Counted from the first letter of the stretch, positions 15,461-24,271 are shown. The stretch: 42,533 nt of DNA from Candidatus Gottesmanbacteria bacterium RIFCSPHIGHO2_02_FULL_39_14 (GCA_001779205.1 MFJM01000014.1:33236-75768), one strand, 5' to 3'. A program made the numbers and translations. The notes: generated by a model from the letters alone, not told the origin.

Positions 15461-17654
15461 TTTTCGGCCAGGGAGTGATAATCAGAGGTTTTGCATTTTC
15501 ACCTGTTAACTTCTTGTTAATCTCCTCCGTAATATGGGGCATGAAGGGGTGAAGCATAACCATACAAGTCATATAAGCTTGATATAAAGTATTAAGAGCC
15601 TCATAATCATTATTCTTCAACCGTTCCTTTACTTTTTCGATATAAATATCAGCCAGTTCATGCCACAGGAAGTTGTAGAGTATTTCGGCAACCGGAGCAA
15701 AGCGGTAAGTGTCCATATTTTTAGTTATCAGTTTAGTAAGCATTTTAAATTTTTTTAATAAGTTTTTATCATCACTGTTTTTTGGAAGATAATTTATATC
15801 GGGATTAAACTTTTTATTATTTTTTTCAAAAAATTCCATATTCATTTTGATAAATCTGGCCATATTCCAGATTTTATTGCCGAAATTGCGCATAGCCTCA
15901 ATTTTTTTCTCTGAAAGTTTGACGTCGCTCCCGACACTGGTCCCGTAAACAAGAGACATTCTTAAAGAATCAGCCCCGTATTCATCAATAACTGTTAAAG
16001 GATCAATCACATTACCTTTGGATTTGCTCATTTTTTGTCCGAAAGCATCCCTTACCAGTCCATGCAGATAAACTAATTTAAACGGAACTTTGCCTGTGGA
16101 ATACAATCCCAGCATGATCATCCGAGCTACCCAGAAAAAAAGAATTTCATATCCCGTCTCCATCACGCTCGTTGGATAAAAATACTCAAAATCACGACCA
16201 TCATCCTGGGCGAAGCCCAGGGTAGTATACGGCCATTGTCCCGAGGAAAACCAGGTATCCAGGGTATCCGGATCCTGGATAAGATTCGTCTTCAAGCATT
16301 TCGGACAGGTTTGGGGAGTTTTGGCTGAAACAATAATTTCTCCGCAGCCTTCATCTTTTATCTTTGTCAGTTCAGGATTCATTAGTAACTGCAGTTGAGA
16401 TAAATTTTTCTTACCGCAGTACCATACCGGAATCCTGTGTCCCCACCATAATTGGCGGGAAATACACCAGTCTCTAATATTTTCCATCCAGATAAAAAAG
16501 TTTTTTTCAAATCGCTCGGGTTTGAATTTAATTTCTCCTTTTTTAACCGATTCCATAGCCCGTTGAGCTAATGGTTTTGTTTTGATAAACCACTGCAATG
16601 ATACCAAAGGCTCAACGATTGTCTGACAGCGTTCGCAGACAGCTACATTGTGGCTGTAATTAAAGTCAATTTTTTCAATTAGCCCTTTTTTCTTCAGGTC
16701 TTCGGCAGTTTTTTTTCGTGCAGCTTCCACAGTCATTCCTTTGTAAGGTCCTGTTTTATTATTCAGGCGTCCGTCAAAATCAATAACCTGTTTAACTTCC
16801 AGATGATGTCTTTGCCCCATGGCAAAATCATCCGGATCGTGTGCCGGCGTCACTTTTACAACCCCTGTTCCGAATTTAGGATCGACAGCCTGATCGGCAA
16901 TTACTTTTAAGGAAAATTTTCCTAATAAACCTTCAGCCTTTATTTCTTTTCCGATGTATTTTTGATACCTTCTGTCTTGCGGATGAACTGCTACCGCCGT
17001 ATCCCCGAATTTTGTTTCCGGCCGCACCGTTGCCAAAACAAACGGACCGTATTTAATGTAATAAAGAGGATCTTTTTTTTCTTTATAAACTACTTCCAAA
17101 TCCGATAATGCCGTGGAGCACCGGACACACCAGTTGATCATCCGGAAATCACGGTAGAGAAATCCGTCATCATATAAATTTTTAAATGTCTGGTAAATCG
17201 GTTTATTGAATTTCGGGTCCAAAGTAAAGCTTTCCCGGCTCCAGTCGCAGGAAGCTCCGATCGCCTTCATCTGACGCTCCATCACCTCTTTATTTTTTAA
17301 AGTAAATTCCATAGAGCGCCTAACGAATTCCTCACGTCCCAGATCAAAGCGGCTTTTATGCTCTTCTTTCTCCAGTTTCCGCTCAAAAACTACCTGGGTT
17401 AAAATGCCGGCATGGTCAGCTCCGGGCAGCCAAAGTGTGACTTCTCCTTTCATCCGGTGATAGCGGATCATAATATCCTCTAGAGTCAAAAAAGCTGCAT
17501 GACCGATGTGCAGGTAACCGTTAGCATTCGGAGGCGGCATAATGATTGTATAAGGCTTTTTCTTGGGGTCTGTCTTAGGAGTAAAAAAACCTTCTTTTTC
17601 CCAAAAAGCATACCATTTTTTCTCAACTTCCTGGTGTTTATAGACTTTATCCAT
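15450..17654 (-). CDS. valS: Valyl-tRNA synthetase, short form
   Basis: A 734-residue class I synthetase that charges tRNA-Val. The catalytic Rossmann domain has ANGYLHIGHAAF (HIGH at 49-52) and QKMSKSKGNVIDP (about residue 540). The editing (CP1) domain includes TVRPETKFGDTAVAVHP and GTGVVKVTPAHDPDDF, the valine-specific proofreading pocket. Zinc-type Cys clusters are seen at WCVRCSTAL, CERCQTIVEP and CPKCLKTN. The anticodon domain follows, and the protein ends at ITPWPKNER without the C-terminal coiled coil that takes most bacterial ValRS to 850-950 residues. It lies 13 bases downstream of tsaD. Confidence 0.96.
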   Translation of the reverse strand: MDKVYKHQEVEKKWYAFWEKEGFFTPKTDPKKKPYTIIMPPPNANGYLHIGHAAFLTLEDIMIRYHRMKGEVTLWLPGADHAGILTQVVFERKLEKEEHKSRFDLGREEFVRRSMEFTLKNKEVMERQMKAIGASCDWSRESFTLDPKFNKPIYQTFKNLYDDGFLYRDFRMINWCVRCSTALSDLEVVYKEKKDPLYYIKYGPFVLATVRPETKFGDTAVAVHPQDRRYQKYIGKEIKAEGLLGKFSLKVIADQAVDPKFGTGVVKVTPAHDPDDFAMGQRHHLEVKQVIDFDGRLNNKTGPYKGMTVEAARKKTAEDLKKKGLIEKIDFNYSHNVAVCERCQTIVEPLVSLQWFIKTKPLAQRAMESVKKGEIKFKPERFEKNFFIWMENIRDWCISRQLWWGHRIPVWYCGKKNLSQLQLLMNPELTKIKDEGCGEIIVSAKTPQTCPKCLKTNLIQDPDTLDTWFSSGQWPYTTLGFAQDDGRDFEYFYPTSVMETGYEILFFWVARMIMLGLYSTGKVPFKLVYLHGLVRDAFGQKMSKSKGNVIDPLTVIDEYGADSLRMSLVYGTSVGSDVKLSEKKIEAMRNFGNKIWNMARFIKMNMEFFEKNNKKFNPDINYLPKNSDDKNLLKKFKMLTKLITKNMDTYRFAPVAEILYNFLWHELADIYIEKVKERLKNNDYEALNTLYQAYMTCMVMLHPFMPHITEEINKKLTGENAKPLIITPWPKNER

Positions 17655-17667
17655 AGAATTTGGATTA

Positions 17668-18708
17668 TTATAGCATTATAATCCCGCCATTGGCGCGGAC
17701 TTCAACCGCTAAATCAGGCTTTGCCTCTATTTTTTGCCAAGCTATATATTTGTTAAAAAAGTAAGCATAGCTTCCAATATAAGCAGCATTGTCAGTGCAA
17801 AGAGATGGTAAGGGAATGAATAGATTAATATTTAGTTTTTCAGCTTTGAACCTTTCCGCCAATCTTTTATTGGCAGCAACACCTCCACCAAGTAAAATAC
17901 TCTTTACTTTATATTTTTTAGCTGCTCTCAACGTTTTTTCAACCAAAACATCGGTTATGGCTTCCTGAATTTCATAAGCTAATTGCTGAATGGTTGAATT
18001 GTTAAATTGTTTATCAGCTTTTAGTTTATTTACTTCTCTCAACACTGCCGTTTTCAATCCCGAAAAAGAAAAGTTAAGACTCTTATCATTTATCATTGGT
18101 CTCGGCAACTTAATTTTGAATTTTGAATTTTGAATTTTGAATTTTGCGGCCTCAGCCGCGATGGCCGGTCCTCCTGGAAATCCCAATCCTAATAAACGGG
18201 CAGTCTTATCAAAAGCCTCTCCTGCCGCATCATCAATTGTCCCTCCGACCCATTTCAATTTATTTATTTTTTCCATGACAAAAAGTTCGGTATGTCCTCC
18301 CGAAACTACCAATCCTATTGCTGGAAATTCCGGTAATTTCTCATTTAAAAAATTGGCATAAAGATGTGCCAGAACATGATTAACGGGTATAAGTGGTTTT
18401 CCTGTCAACAGGGAAAGCGTTTTGGCTGTCTCAACTCCGACTAACAGTGAACCGATTAAGCCCGGTCCAATGGTTACTGCCAAACTGTCAATTTCTTCCC
18501 ATTTTTTTCTTAAAGGATTTAATGCTTCATCAATCACCGGAATTATTGCCCGTACCTGTTCTCTGGCTGCAGTCTCCGGAATAATTCCTCCTGTTTTCTG
18601 GTGCATTTCCGCTGAACTGGCTATCACATTGGAGATGATTTTCTTCCCATTCTCAATTACCGCCGCCGCCGTCTCATCACATGAAGTTTCAATGGCTAAT
18701 ATTTTCAT
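17668..18708 (-). CDS. tsaD: tRNA threonylcarbamoyladenosine transferase catalytic subunit
   Basis: A 346-residue ASKHA-fold enzyme that transfers the threonylcarbamoyl group to A37 of ANN-reading tRNAs, with TsaB, TsaE and TsaC-type partners not seen here. Motifs: MKILAIETSCDETAAAVIE at the N-terminus, GPGLIGSLLVGVETAK, the metal-binding HVLAHLYAN (His-x3-His, about residue 110), GLVVSGGHTEL, and DDAAGEAFDKTARLLGLGFPGGPAI. Residues 187-199 are an odd Lys/Phe/Ile/Asn-rich insert (KFKIQNSKFKIK) encoded by five perfect heptamer repeats (18112-18146), placed in a loop before the LNFSFSGLKTAV motif. The C-terminal LLGGGVAANKRL motif is intact. Confidence 0.95.
   Translation of the reverse strand: MKILAIETSCDETAAAVIENGKKIISNVIASSAEMHQKTGGIIPETAAREQVRAIIPVIDEALNPLRKKWEEIDSLAVTIGPGLIGSLLVGVETAKTLSLLTGKPLIPVNHVLAHLYANFLNEKLPEFPAIGLVVSGGHTELFVMEKINKLKWVGGTIDDAAGEAFDKTARLLGLGFPGGPAIAAEAAKFKIQNSKFKIKLPRPMINDKSLNFSFSGLKTAVLREVNKLKADKQFNNSTIQQLAYEIQEAITDVLVEKTLRAAKKYKVKSILLGGGVAANKRLAERFKAEKLNINLFIPLPSLCTDNAAYIGSYAYFFNKYIAWQKIEAKPDLAVEVRANGGIIML
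18112..18146. repeat. Five tandem copies of AATTTTG inside tsaD
   Basis: The heptamer AATTTTG is repeated five times without error (35 bases, plus strand). On the coding strand it is CAAAATT. Because seven is not divisible by three, gain or loss of one or two units would frameshift tsaD, and three units would be tolerated. Simple heptamer repeats like this arise by slippage. Confidence 0.9.
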
Positions 18709-18715
18709 CTATTCT

Positions 18716-19198
18716 TTATATATTTTCTTTTTTCAATTTCTCTGCAATTTGACTGCTGGAAAGAGATTTGAAGAATTTCAATTTAACCAATTTACCTGAA
18801 ACCATTTCTGCTTGACGCCTTTTTTTATCAAGAATCGGATCATTTTCAGCAGCCGCAATAATATCTGGTTTAATTAAAGTTATTAATTTATCATAATCTG
18901 AATTCTTCAGATGCGGCAGAAGAACGATATAATCAACCGATAGTAATGAAGCCAATGTATGCGTCCGTTCATTTTGTGTGAACACCGGTCGGTTTTTGCC
19001 TTTCAATTCTTTGACTTTTTTATCAGATTCAAGTAATACCAGAAGTTTTCCTCCCAATTTTTTAGCTTCTTCAAGAAAACGGATGTGACCGATATGCAGA
19101 ATATCAAAACACCCACCCACTAAAATTATTTTTTCTTTTCGCCCATGAACAATCGAAGCCAATTTTACTGCCTTTTTTATATCAACAATTTTATTCAT
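18716..19198 (-). CDS. Cytidylyltransferase-like nucleotidyltransferase
   Basis: A 160-residue protein of the cytidylyltransferase/RfaE C-terminal domain family. Signature: ILVGGCFDILHIGHIRFLEEAKKLG (about residues 24-48), with the HxGH motif, followed by LLVLLESDKKVKELKGKNRPVFTQNER, the nucleotide-binding loop with the conserved Arg of this family. Such enzymes transfer a nucleotide to a sugar or alcohol phosphate, for example heptose or glycerol phosphate. The substrate here is not evident. It overlaps the VanW-like gene by four bases and lies eight bases before tsaD. Confidence 0.85.
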   Translation of the reverse strand: MNKIVDIKKAVKLASIVHGRKEKIILVGGCFDILHIGHIRFLEEAKKLGGKLLVLLESDKKVKELKGKNRPVFTQNERTHTLASLLSVDYIVLLPHLKNSDYDKLITLIKPDIIAAAENDPILDKKRRQAEMVSGKLVKLKFFKSLSSSQIAEKLKKENI

Positions 19199-20622
19199 TC
19201 TCTCGTACCCCGTAAGAAAACCGCCTGCCAGGGTTGGAAGTTGGAGAAGAACGATTTTTCAAAAATCGTTTCTCCATTCCTGGTAACTTTATAGTCAAAA
19301 TTAACCTTAGCTCCCCAAGCTCTCCAGTCAACCTGTTTGACAACCCCTTTTGCTAAAGTCGGATCATCCTGATAAAGATCAGGCGGCGGGGGAGTCTGGG
19401 ATAAAATTACCGGCTTCGTCAACTCGATCTTTCTTCCGTCGCTTGTTCCATAAAGAGAAAATACCAATGTTTTATTAACAGTATCCGTCTCTGCCTGAAT
19501 AAGAATGTGGGAAGAAGTATCATTCTTGAATTTAAGATCAACACTCGGAGCAAACACAGTGGCATCTATACCCGGCCCAGAATCCTGTTCATAATAGGAA
19601 ACGCGGTAGGAATGGGCATGTCTTTCCTCAATCGGCAAACCGGAATTTAAGGCTGCCCGAAAAAGCGTGGTTGAAACTTGGCAGACTCCGCCTCCGTCAC
19701 CCAACACTGTCCTTCCGTCTTTAATAACATAGGCAGGTTGAAACCCTGTTGATGCTGACACATCTCCTAAGGCATTATTAAAAGAAAATGTTTCTCCGGG
19801 CGGGATAAGACGTCCGGATATCCTCGAAGCAGCCAGTTCTATATTGTGTATTCTGCCGGCAATTGATCCGGTAAATTTGGATTTCCCGACTCCCAATTGT
19901 TCCTTAATTCCGAAATTATTGGAATTTTCAGTAGTTATATCAGGATAGACTGTCACAACATCCAAACCGATTATTTTCACTTCCTCCCTATCAATATTAT
20001 TATTTCTAACTGTTAGAATATAATCCAATACCTGTTCTTGGGTTTTCTCGCGATTAAGTTTCAGACCGTTTTTAGAAGGTTTAAAAACTTTAACTTTCCC
20101 GTCTTTAAAATTAAACAAGGCATCCTCGCTTGGCTGATCGATTAAAGAAGAGAGATAGTCGAAAGTCTCTTCCAGGTATTCCTGGTTAAAAGTTACCACA
20201 CTTTTCAGTCTTATTTGAGAGTTTTTTGCCCTCCATTTCTGATAAATATCGGATAATAAATTGCCGCTCCGCCCTATTAAATAAGCTTGTGTTGAGGAAA
20301 GTTGACTGTCGTATCTGGCTTGCATTTCGCTCCCCGAAATCGTGGCGATTTTATCTTCATACGTAAGTTCTACACGAATATTTTCAAAAGCTTTATTTTT
20401 TTCGTTGAAATATTGTTCTACTTCCTCCTTTGTTTTTCCGCCGAAACGTATATTGTCAATAATCACCCCGGGATAAATTTTATTCTGGTATAATTTTTCA
20501 AACTGAAAAAAAAAGGAGGCAATAAAAACAACAAACAGGATTGACAAAATCAATCCCGAATAAAAAAACATTCTCAAAATTGAGAATTCTTGTCGATCTC
20601 TTTTGCTTGCTTCCTTGACCAT
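19195..20622 (-). CDS. VanW-family protein with a peptidoglycan-binding-like domain
   Basis: A 475-residue membrane-anchored protein. One N-terminal helix (about residues 17-42) is followed by YQNKIYPGVIIDNIRFGGKTKEEVEQYF, typical of the domain that precedes VanW (PG_binding_4 type, residues about 50-210). The VanW domain spans about 235-400: FTGSIAGRIHNIELAASRISGRLIPPGETFSFN, then GFQPAYVIKDGRTVLGDGGGVCQVSTTLFRAALNSGLPIEERHAHSY with the conserved Cys and His. The C-terminal region after YGTSDGRKI is a short beta-rich tail. The protein is presumably outside the membrane, associated with the cell wall. The VanW role itself is not established. Confidence 0.88.
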   Translation of the reverse strand: MVKEASKRDRQEFSILRMFFYSGLILSILFVVFIASFFFQFEKLYQNKIYPGVIIDNIRFGGKTKEEVEQYFNEKNKAFENIRVELTYEDKIATISGSEMQARYDSQLSSTQAYLIGRSGNLLSDIYQKWRAKNSQIRLKSVVTFNQEYLEETFDYLSSLIDQPSEDALFNFKDGKVKVFKPSKNGLKLNREKTQEQVLDYILTVRNNNIDREEVKIIGLDVVTVYPDITTENSNNFGIKEQLGVGKSKFTGSIAGRIHNIELAASRISGRLIPPGETFSFNNALGDVSASTGFQPAYVIKDGRTVLGDGGGVCQVSTTLFRAALNSGLPIEERHAHSYRVSYYEQDSGPGIDATVFAPSVDLKFKNDTSSHILIQAETDTVNKTLVFSLYGTSDGRKIELTKPVILSQTPPPPDLYQDDPTLAKGVVKQVDWRAWGAKVNFDYKVTRNGETIFEKSFFSNFQPWQAVFLRGTRE

Positions 20623-20638
20623 GGTTTGACCTTGCGGT

Positions 20639-20650
20639 TATCATATCATA
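20639..20650. promoter_or_regulatory. Overlapping divergent -10 boxes between the VanW and solute-binding genes
   Basis: In the 31 bases between the two starts, TATCAT on the plus strand (20639-20644 or 20644-20649) and TATGAT on the minus strand (20645-20640 or 20650-20645) overlap. The spacing to the ATGs (about 4-9 and 17-22 bases) is compatible with short-leader transcription in both directions. The hexamers are only fair matches. Confidence 0.35.
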
Positions 20651-20653
20651 AGA

Positions 20654-22222
20654 ATGGATAATTCCTCAAAACAAAATACGGACGCATCCCCCGTCTCAGG
20701 ACAAATTTTTTCTGACAAGGAATCTGCCTATCAGGAAGCAGTAAGCTCCCCTGTTGAAGATTTAAAACAGGAGGATTTATATTCCGAAAGTCCTCCTCCT
20801 GCTTCTTATCCGGAGGGAGTCTCTCCTCCGCCACCTGAAATGGCTGCACCTCCTCCACCGTTTGTCGAAGATCCGCGAAGGAAAATATTATTTTTAGCCC
20901 TTTTTATTATCATTATTCTTAGCTTGGGATTTTTACTTATTCGCTTTTTATTATCCAGATTTAGACCGGCCACCACTAATAATACAGTTAATATAACCCT
21001 CAATTATTGGGGTTTATGGGAAGAAGAAACAGTGTTTAAACCGATAATTGAGGATTATCAGAAAAAAAATCAGGGTATTACTATTAAATACCTGAGACAA
21101 AACCCCATAGATTACCGAGAAAGACTTCAGGCAGCCATTGAAAGAGAAGAAGGTCCTGATCTTTTCCGTTTCCATAATACCTGGCTGCCTATGCTTTCCG
21201 GTATTTTATCTCCTCTTCCCAAAGATGTCATGGCGGATGAGGAATTTAGTAAAACTTTTTATCCGGTCGCGTCCTCAGATCTGAAGGCCGGAAACGCTTT
21301 CTACGGTTTGCCCTTGGAAATTGACGGCTTGCTTCTCTTTTATAACGAAGACATCTTAAAGGGGGCTAATGTGCCCGTTCCTAAAACCTGGGTTGATGTC
21401 CAAAATAGTATTTCCAAATTAACAGTTAAGGAAGACAACCGTATTATCACCTCGGCCATTGCCCTGGGTGTAGCGGAAAATATCGAACATTTCAGTGATA
21501 TTTTAGGCTTGATGATGCTCCAAAATGGCACGGTTCTTAATAAGTCGCTCTTTATATGTCCCGATCCTAAAGACACTGACTGCGCTATACAAGCTTTAAA
21601 GTTTTACCGCCAATTTGCCGACCCGCCAAATAATACCTGGGATAATTCTTTGGAAAATTCAGTGAATGCCTTTGCCGGAGGTAAAGTGGCTATGATTTTT
21701 GCCCCGGCCTGGCAGGCTAATGTTATTCAAATAATAAGTCCCGATCTTAACTTCAAAACCGCTAAAGTCCCTCAACTTCCCTGCAATCAGGATCCCTGCC
21801 CGGAAGTTCATTGGGCAAGTTACTGGGTTGAAGGAGTTAATAACAAAAGTAAATACAAAAAAGAAGCCTGGCAATTTCTTAAATATTTGGTATCCAGCGA
21901 AGTTCAGCAGGCTCTTTACGCCGAGCAAATAAAAATCAGAAAATTATTCGGCGAGCCTTATTCAAGGGTTGATTTGGCTAAAAATCTAAATGATAATCCC
22001 TATCTTGCCCCTCTTTTGGAAAGTGCTCCCAGAATGCAGTCATTTTATCTTACTTCCCGTACTTTTGATGGTGATACCGGTCTCAATAGTACTCTTATTA
22101 ATTATTTTAAAGACGCTGTTAATTCGCTGATTGAGAAGGGTGCCAGCGAGGAATCAGTCCTAAAAACAGCAGACAGCGGTTTTCAACAGGTATTTCAAAG
22201 ATTCGGACTTTCTTCCCAATAA
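20654..22222 (+). CDS. Membrane-anchored extracellular solute-binding protein
   Basis: A 522-residue protein in three parts. Residues 1-75 are a cytoplasmic, Pro/Glu/Ser-rich disordered region with PPPP-type runs. Residues about 77-100 form one membrane helix (LFLALFIIIILSLGFLLIRFLL). The rest is a family 1 solute-binding fold: LNYWGLWEEETVFKPIIEDYQKKN, ERLQAAIEREEGPDLFRFHNTWLP, FYGLPLEIDGLLLFYNEDIL, FAGGKVAMIFAPAW and EAWQFLKYLVSSEVQQALYAEQ. These proteins bind sugars or oligosaccharides for ABC importers. No permease or ATPase gene lies in the window, and the anchor is a transmembrane helix rather than a lipobox, so a separate role in sensing or capture is possible. Confidence 0.87.
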   Translation: MDNSSKQNTDASPVSGQIFSDKESAYQEAVSSPVEDLKQEDLYSESPPPASYPEGVSPPPPEMAAPPPPFVEDPRRKILFLALFIIIILSLGFLLIRFLLSRFRPATTNNTVNITLNYWGLWEEETVFKPIIEDYQKKNQGITIKYLRQNPIDYRERLQAAIEREEGPDLFRFHNTWLPMLSGILSPLPKDVMADEEFSKTFYPVASSDLKAGNAFYGLPLEIDGLLLFYNEDILKGANVPVPKTWVDVQNSISKLTVKEDNRIITSAIALGVAENIEHFSDILGLMMLQNGTVLNKSLFICPDPKDTDCAIQALKFYRQFADPPNNTWDNSLENSVNAFAGGKVAMIFAPAWQANVIQIISPDLNFKTAKVPQLPCNQDPCPEVHWASYWVEGVNNKSKYKKEAWQFLKYLVSSEVQQALYAEQIKIRKLFGEPYSRVDLAKNLNDNPYLAPLLESAPRMQSFYLTSRTFDGDTGLNSTLINYFKDAVNSLIEKGASEESVLKTADSGFQQVFQRFGLSSQ

Positions 22223-22227
22223 GAATA

Positions 22228-23124
22228 ATGAGAATGGCGGTTGTCAAAACTCTTGCCTATGCTGATATATTTGATTACCCTTTAACTCTTACGGAAATTA
22301 ATAAATATCTCATCGGTTTTTCTCTTAAGGGCAAAAAAACTCATCGTTCCTTAATCACCAATATCAAAAAAATTCCTCAAATTAAAGAGTCTGACGGTTA
22401 TTACTTCTTTTCAGGTCGTGAAAAAATTGTTCGAGAAAGAAAAAGAAAATTGATCGAATCCCGCAAAAAAATGCGCATCGCCCGACGGATTGCCCGGTTG
22501 CTCTTTTATCTGCCTACTATTAAAATGATTGCCGTTACCGGAAATTTAGCTTTATATAACGCCGATATTTCTGACGATATCGATTTTCTGATCGTTACTC
22601 AGTCAAACAGGATTTGGCTAACCCGCTTTCTATGTGTTGTTTTGTTAAAACTTTTAGGTGTTAACCGCACTCCTAATACACCCACTGTCTCTGATAAAAT
22701 CTGCCTCAACATGTTTATTGATGAAAATAATCTCACCTTGCCAAGAACAGAACAGGATTTATATTCCGCTCATGAAATTATTCAGGCCAAACCGATTTTA
22801 GAAAAAGCAGGTTACAAAAATATTTTGCAAAGAAGCAATCCTTGGGTAAAAAAATTCTTGCCTAACGCACTTGTCATCCCGAGCGAATCCCGATATACAT
22901 CGGGGGAAGTCGAGGGATCTCCCCGATTATATCGGGGCAATTTAACTTCTGTATTTTTTAACTTCCTCGAATATTGTGCCAATAAATTCCAGCTTTTTTA
23001 TATGAGGTCCCGCCGCACGACCGAAGTCATCCGCGACGGCTTCCTCCGTTTTCACCCCCACGATGCGCGAAAAAGAATATTGAAATCATACAAAAATAAT
23101 CTTAACAAATATCGGTTCTTATAA
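22228..23124 (+). CDS. Nucleotidyltransferase-fold protein carrying a translated repeat
   Basis: A 298-residue protein. The first 75 residues look like a winged-helix region (ADIFDYPLTLTEINKYLIG, then YYFFSGREKIVRERKRK). Residues about 105-135 hold a nucleotidyltransferase core: MIAVTGNLALYNADISDDIDFLIVT, with the DxD pair in DDIDF. No other family motif is clear. From residue 215 to 237 the reading frame passes through a DNA repeat with internal inverted arms (22873-22937), giving a Ser/Gly/Glu-rich stretch, then returns to a protein-like sequence. The gene follows the solute-binding gene by five bases. The biological substrate is unknown. Confidence 0.75.
   Translation: MRMAVVKTLAYADIFDYPLTLTEINKYLIGFSLKGKKTHRSLITNIKKIPQIKESDGYYFFSGREKIVRERKRKLIESRKKMRIARRIARLLFYLPTIKMIAVTGNLALYNADISDDIDFLIVTQSNRIWLTRFLCVVLLKLLGVNRTPNTPTVSDKICLNMFIDENNLTLPRTEQDLYSAHEIIQAKPILEKAGYKNILQRSNPWVKKFLPNALVIPSESRYTSGEVEGSPRLYRGNLTSVFFNFLEYCANKFQLFYMRSRRTTEVIRDGFLRFHPHDARKRILKSYKNNLNKYRFL
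22873..22937. repeat. REP-like repeat inserted in frame in a coding sequence
   Basis: The segment begins GTCATCCCGAGCG, the same kind of opening as the 188-304 repeat, and contains two nested inverted pairs: ATCCCGATATACATCGGGG at 22888-22906 and CCCCGATTATATCGGGG at 22921-22937. It lies within the 22228-23124 gene without breaking the frame. Confidence 0.75.
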
Positions 23125-23134
23125 TCCCATCGGG

Positions 23135-23143
23135 TGTTATACT
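23135..23143 (+). promoter_or_regulatory. Extended -10 promoter of the 23165 gene
   Basis: TGTTATACT (TG 23135-23136, TATACT 23138-23143), 22 bases before the ATG at 23165. The leader would be about 15 bases and has no clear Shine-Dalgarno. Confidence 0.55.
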
Positions 23144-23164
23144 AAAAATATATTTACTGGCTGT

Positions 23165-24214
23165 ATGATAGACCTCGAAGGTGTAAGAATTAAATCAACT
23201 GGTATCGATTTGCGGGTAAATCAACGAAAACTTGTTGCACAAACATTTCTTGATACGATGAAGCAGACTGATACTGAATTACTTGAAAAACTTACTCCCG
23301 CAAAACTCTCACCCGAAGAAACAAATAAGTTACAGACAGTTGAAACAGCAGTAAAAGAATTTCTCACAGCAAAGATGGTTCAATTGGGAATACCTATAGA
23401 AGATATTCACCTCCCATTTGTAAAATATATTGATCCCAGAAAGGAAGATAAAAAAGATAAAGTAAGACGCTTTGGTTATCATGGCGGATTATCCATAGTT
23501 TGTGTAATTATTGATCACGCAACACGGGGTGACTTATTTAATGCCTTTTTGGCAACTGCCCATGAACTCAGTCATGCGTCAACCGCCAAGGAAGCTAGAC
23601 TTTTTTGGAAAGACAAACAGGGAAAATCTGTAATTGAAAAGGAAAGTATTGCAAGAGGACTAGGTATTACCGGAGGTCAGGGAGAAGGACTTGGAATAGG
23701 TTTGGAAAATGGTTTGGCAATATGCGATCAAATAGACTTTTGTAATGGATATCTTAGAAACATTTTTCCTGCAGATTATAAGAAAAGGCTAAAATGGATA
23801 AAGAGAATAAAAAAGAGACGTGATTTCATTCAGTTAAACAGTTCGGAATTCGGCCCTATACCGGAAGAAGTACTTGTTCCCTTTATTTTTAGTCAATCCC
23901 CCAAAGTTGGATTTCTAAGCAAACTAGAAGTCCCGATCCTCAAAGACGATCTTCTAAAAAACTATATGTTTATTCGGAAGATAGCAATAGATATCGGAAG
24001 AACAATTGTTTCTGACCAAAGTGCCAGATTATCAGATAAAGAATTATTTAATTTAGGTAGGAATTATCTTGATAGACATAGATATTCCCGAACTAATGAA
24101 GCTCATGGAAAAATTGTAGAATTATACGGTGGTAAAAAAGCTCGGATTATATTTAAATTAGGTGATTCCGGAGAAAATATAGAAGAAGCGATGCATACAA
24201 TTATCAATCCTTGA
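23165..24214 (+). CDS. Unknown protein with an HExxH zinc-peptidase-like motif
   Basis: A 349-residue soluble protein. The helix FLATAHELSHASTAKEARLFW (about residues 131-151) contains HELSH, the HExxH zinc ligand pair with catalytic Glu used by gluzincin and metzincin peptidases. A third ligand is not certain; Glu residues follow at KESIARGLG and ENGLAICDQ. The N-terminal 75 residues are helical and the C-terminal third is basic and polar. No signal peptide or membrane helix is seen, so it is probably cytoplasmic. It could be a metallopeptidase acting with, or on, the downstream toxin-antitoxin system, but it has its own promoter and this is only proximity. Confidence 0.65.
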   Translation: MIDLEGVRIKSTGIDLRVNQRKLVAQTFLDTMKQTDTELLEKLTPAKLSPEETNKLQTVETAVKEFLTAKMVQLGIPIEDIHLPFVKYIDPRKEDKKDKVRRFGYHGGLSIVCVIIDHATRGDLFNAFLATAHELSHASTAKEARLFWKDKQGKSVIEKESIARGLGITGGQGEGLGIGLENGLAICDQIDFCNGYLRNIFPADYKKRLKWIKRIKKRRDFIQLNSSEFGPIPEEVLVPFIFSQSPKVGFLSKLEVPILKDDLLKNYMFIRKIAIDIGRTIVSDQSARLSDKELFNLGRNYLDRHRYSRTNEAHGKIVELYGGKKARIIFKLGDSGENIEEAMHTIINP

Positions 24215-24252
24215 CAAAATACTCAGTAAGATTTATAGTATAAGTATTACTT
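24211..24252 (+). promoter_or_regulatory. Promoter and probable operator of the second VapBC module
   Basis: TTGACA (24211-24216), exactly 17 bases, then TATAGT (24234-24239). The palindrome AAGTATTACTT (24242-24252) covers the expected transcription start, and a second TATTACTT copy follows at 24262-24269, just before the antitoxin start. An AbrB-type antitoxin could bind here. The TTGACA overlaps the stop codon of the preceding gene. Confidence 0.6.
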
Positions 24253-24271
24253 CTTAAAAAATATTACTTAT

